DNA of 7,962 bases. It comes from Butyrivibrio sp. Lineage in GTDB: Bacteria; Bacillota; Clostridia; Lachnospirales; Lachnospiraceae. Positions within the stretch are counted from its first letter, which is position 1, and the number at the start of each line of letters is the position of its first letter. The position numbers and the translations under genes are program-made. The stretch spans positions 1-7,962 of the forward strand of contig JAILEJ010000185.1 of NCBI GenBank assembly GCA_024688095.1, in the 5' to 3' direction. This document shows, piece after piece, positions 6,441 through 7,962 of this stretch. The notes beneath the pieces were generated by a model. The model worked only from the letters and a program-made list of their open reading frames with translations, was not told the DNA's origin and searched no databases.

Positions 6441-6863
6441 TTAATCAGCTTTTTTTACATCAAAGAAAGCACTTACTATTCCAATGATAGCTGCAATTAC
6501 TATTGCTACTATTGCTACTATTGCACTGGACATATCTGACATATTCTGAGCATTATTTGTAAATGTCATAATAGCTGCCATTCCATTTATTCTTGTATTT
6601 AGAAGTGTTATCCCTGCAACGAAGAGACAAGCTGGAGCAATTACTGGAAGAATGTCTGTCCATGCTGGAGACTCTTTTCCAATAAATACCCATGCTGCCA
6701 GAGCAACTATCGCAATTAAAAGTGCTAATATTACTGTTGGATTTTTTCCAAGGTTTGAAAAATATGCTGTATTACTATTTATAATATATGCAACAAAACC
6801 TACAATGCTTAAGATCAGTGCTATGCAGCTTGTTATCATACCTGCTGTTATCTTTTTGTTCAT
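6441..6863 (-). CDS. Small four-helix membrane protein downstream of the GH3 gene
   Basis: This 140-residue integral membrane protein has four predicted segments (about residues 8-29, 42-61, 70-88 and 112-133) and a charged tail, DVKKAD. The start is well supported by AAGGAGG (6870-6876) 6 nt upstream of the ATG at 6863. It begins 18 nt after the stop of the GH3 gene, so the two should share an mRNA. A hydrophilic, Asn-rich loop (FTNNAQNMSDMSS, ~101-113) precedes the last helix. That helix contains three consecutive Ala-Ile-Val units encoded by a perfect 9-bp tandem repeat. I recognise no functional motif. A partner or membrane-localisation role for the anchored GH3 enzyme is suggested only by linkage. 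Confidence 0.8.
   Translation of the reverse strand: MNKKITAGMITSCIALILSIVGFVAYIINSNTAYFSNLGKNPTVILALLIAIVALAAWVFIGKESPAWTDILPVIAPACLFVAGITLLNTRINGMAAIMTFTNNAQNMSDMSSAIVAIVAIVIAAIIGIVSAFFDVKKAD
6498..6524. repeat. Three perfect 9-bp tandem repeats inside a membrane-helix coding region
   Basis: TACTATTGC occurs three times in a row on the plus strand (6498-6506, 6507-6515, 6516-6524). Read on the minus strand it encodes Ala-Ile-Val three times within the last transmembrane helix of the small membrane protein. Unit gain or loss would keep the frame and change the helix by three residues. Confidence 0.85.
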
Positions 6864-6869
6864 CTTATG

Positions 6870-6876
6870 CCTCCTT
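6870..6876 (-). promoter_or_regulatory. Strong ribosome binding site for the small membrane protein
   Basis: AAGGAGG on the minus strand lies 6 nt upstream of the ATG at 6863, within the 18-nt gap after the GH3 stop. It is the strongest ribosome binding site in the window, suggesting the small protein is well translated relative to the enzyme. Confidence 0.7.
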
Positions 6877-6881
6877 TATGA

Positions 6882-7962
6882 TCAATTTTCTTTTTTGCGT
6901 GCTGTAACGATATACATACAAATTCCACAAAGAGTTACAAGTCCAAATAATACTGAAAGAACAGTTAGAAGATTGTCATACCATGTTCTTACACTTTCAA
7001 GACGAGAATTTGATACAAGTCCGTCCATTGCATTTGAATTTGCAATAGCATAGTTCTGCATCTTCATACAATCTTTAAGTGCCTGCATAAGTGTTGCATC
7101 CTGTGATACAGCATCTTCTGTCCAGTATGAATATACTGCTGTTACTGCATCCATTGTATTGTCACCTGTATTACATGACATTGTTACACCATTAAGTACT
7201 GCTTCTTTTAATACTACATAAGTTGCATCCATGATGAAGTCTTCAGACATAAGTCCGTAGAATCCCCATTCGTTATGAAGAATGTTCTGTAAAAGACCTG
7301 AGTGAGCATTTGCAGGTGTTATACCAACACGGTTAAATGCTGTCATTACACCAAGAACCTTTCCCGTTTCGATAGGAGCCTGTGTAGCTCTAAGTTCCTG
7401 TTCACGAGCTTTCTGCTCTGTCATAAATACTGATACACCGGTTCTGTTTACTTCTGTATCATTAAATGCAAGGTGCTTTGTTGCAACGATTACGCCATAC
7501 TTCTGAGCTCCTGTAGCCTCTGCAAGGCCTGTGAAGGATGAAAGTACAGGGTCTTCTGAATAATACTCGTGGTTACGTGCATTGTAAGGAAGTCTGTGAA
7601 TGTTGTTTGAAACTCCCCACCAGATTGTAAGGTTTGACCATAATGAGTAATTACCCATTACTTCACCATATTCATTGGCAATATCTTTATTAAATGTCTG
7701 TGCTACAACTGTTGCATTTGCCATAACACCTGCTTTGTATCCAGCATTCTTATCATCAGCTTCAATAGCACATGGATCTGATGATGAAGTATCTGTATTA
7801 GCATACTGTGAAAGAGGATAAGAATAAATTCCGTTTGCTCCATCATTCTGGATTACTTCAGGTGATGAAATAGAATCGATTGTCTTTGTACTTGTTCCAC
7901 CAAAACCAGTTCTGATCATTGCTTCTGAAAGTGTTATCTGATCAATAAGAAGATCCCATCTT
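6882..7962 (-). CDS. GH3 glycoside hydrolase (beta-glucosidase-like), 5'-truncated, with C-terminal membrane anchor
   Basis: The frame is open to the right edge, so the Met codon at 7919 is internal; 14 more codons (RWDLLIDQITLSEA) precede it and match the start of a GH3 barrel. Counting from that Met, family landmarks are NDGANG (Asp26; usually DGPAG), NIHRLPYNARNHEYYSEDP (~106-124), TKHLAFNDTE (Lys148/His149), MTAFNRVG (~192-199) and GFYGLMSEDF, whose Asp227 occupies the nucleophile position. GH3 enzymes release glucose or related sugars from beta-linked glycans. After the barrel there is no GH3 C-terminal sandwich domain. Instead a linker leads to one hydrophobic helix (~317-339) and the tail TARKKEN, a C-terminal anchor with cytoplasmic end. 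Rumen Firmicutes GH3 enzymes with the sandwich domain before the barrel are known, so the missing domain may lie upstream, off-window. The small membrane protein gene follows 18 nt downstream. Confidence 0.87.
   Translation of the reverse strand, partial: RWDLLIDQITLSEAMIRTGFGGTSTKTIDSISSPEVIQNDGANGIYSYPLSQYANTDTSSSDPCAIEADDKNAGYKAGVMANATVVAQTFNKDIANEYGEVMGNYSLWSNLTIWWGVSNNIHRLPYNARNHEYYSEDPVLSSFTGLAEATGAQKYGVIVATKHLAFNDTEVNRTGVSVFMTEQKAREQELRATQAPIETGKVLGVMTAFNRVGITPANAHSGLLQNILHNEWGFYGLMSEDFIMDATYVVLKEAVLNGVTMSCNTGDNTMDAVTAVYSYWTEDAVSQDATLMQALKDCMKMQNYAIANSNAMDGLVSNSRLESVRTWYDNLLTVLSVLFGLVTLCGICMYIVTARKKEN

Noticed and set aside
6290..6487. Plus-strand open frame crossing the convergent junction
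   Set aside because: It overlaps the end of the SGNH-LRR gene, the inverted repeat and the end of the opposite-strand gene; no start signal and low-complexity content.
6498..6524. CRISPR or regulatory repeat array
   Set aside because: The units are 9 bp, contiguous with no spacers, and in frame within a protein-coding helix.
6652..7053. Plus-strand open frame antisense to the small membrane protein and the GH3 3' end
   Set aside because: It spans the junction of two well-supported minus-strand genes and has no ribosome binding site.

Overview
The window is AT-rich, densely packed, low-GC Firmicutes-type DNA with strong GGAGG-type ribosome binding sites. The gene content suggests a gut or rumen Lachnospiraceae-like Clostridia (Butyrivibrio / Pseudobutyrivibrio / Roseburia relatives): BspA-type leucine-rich repeats fused to secreted enzymes, an AgrC/AgrA-like two-component pair, and a membrane-anchored GH3 enzyme. 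The taxonomic placement is inference from content, not a database match.

Layout. (1) 1-1595, minus strand: a LytTR response regulator followed, 2 nt after its stop, by an AgrC/LytS-like sensor kinase that runs off the left edge just after its phospho-acceptor H-box. (2) 1596-1748: a short divergent intergenic region with candidate promoters for both sides. (3) 1749-6396, plus strand: a tight four-gene operon. It encodes a lipoprotein (beta-repeats, BspA LRR, SGNH domain), a 51-residue two-helix membrane protein too short for most gene callers, an AlgI/DltB-type MBOAT O-acyltransferase, and a second exported SGNH protein whose BspA LRR lies at its C-terminus. (4) 6397-6440: a convergent junction with a perfect 12-bp inverted repeat. 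(5) 6441-7962, minus strand: the 3' part of a GH3 glycoside hydrolase gene with a C-terminal membrane anchor, then a small four-helix membrane protein.

The most interesting region is the plus-strand operon. The MBOAT protein ends exactly in FIYFRF, matching the C-terminal 'acyl shuttle' hexapeptide known from D-alanylation (on DltX) and from other MBOAT systems. In that chemistry the MBOAT moves an acyl group from a cytoplasmic thioester onto the motif tyrosine outside the membrane, and an SGNH transferase takes it onto serine and delivers it to an envelope polymer. Here there are two SGNH candidates, both carrying a GSxAxF block with an adjacent DS and a late HL motif. They carry LRR domains in opposite orders, and a microprotein gene overlaps the MBOAT start by ATGA. 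No dltA/dltC-like activating enzyme or carrier protein is present, so this looks like an extracytoplasmic O-acylation (perhaps O-acetylation) system of unknown target, not a dlt operon. The divergent LytTR pair is a plausible but unproven regulator.
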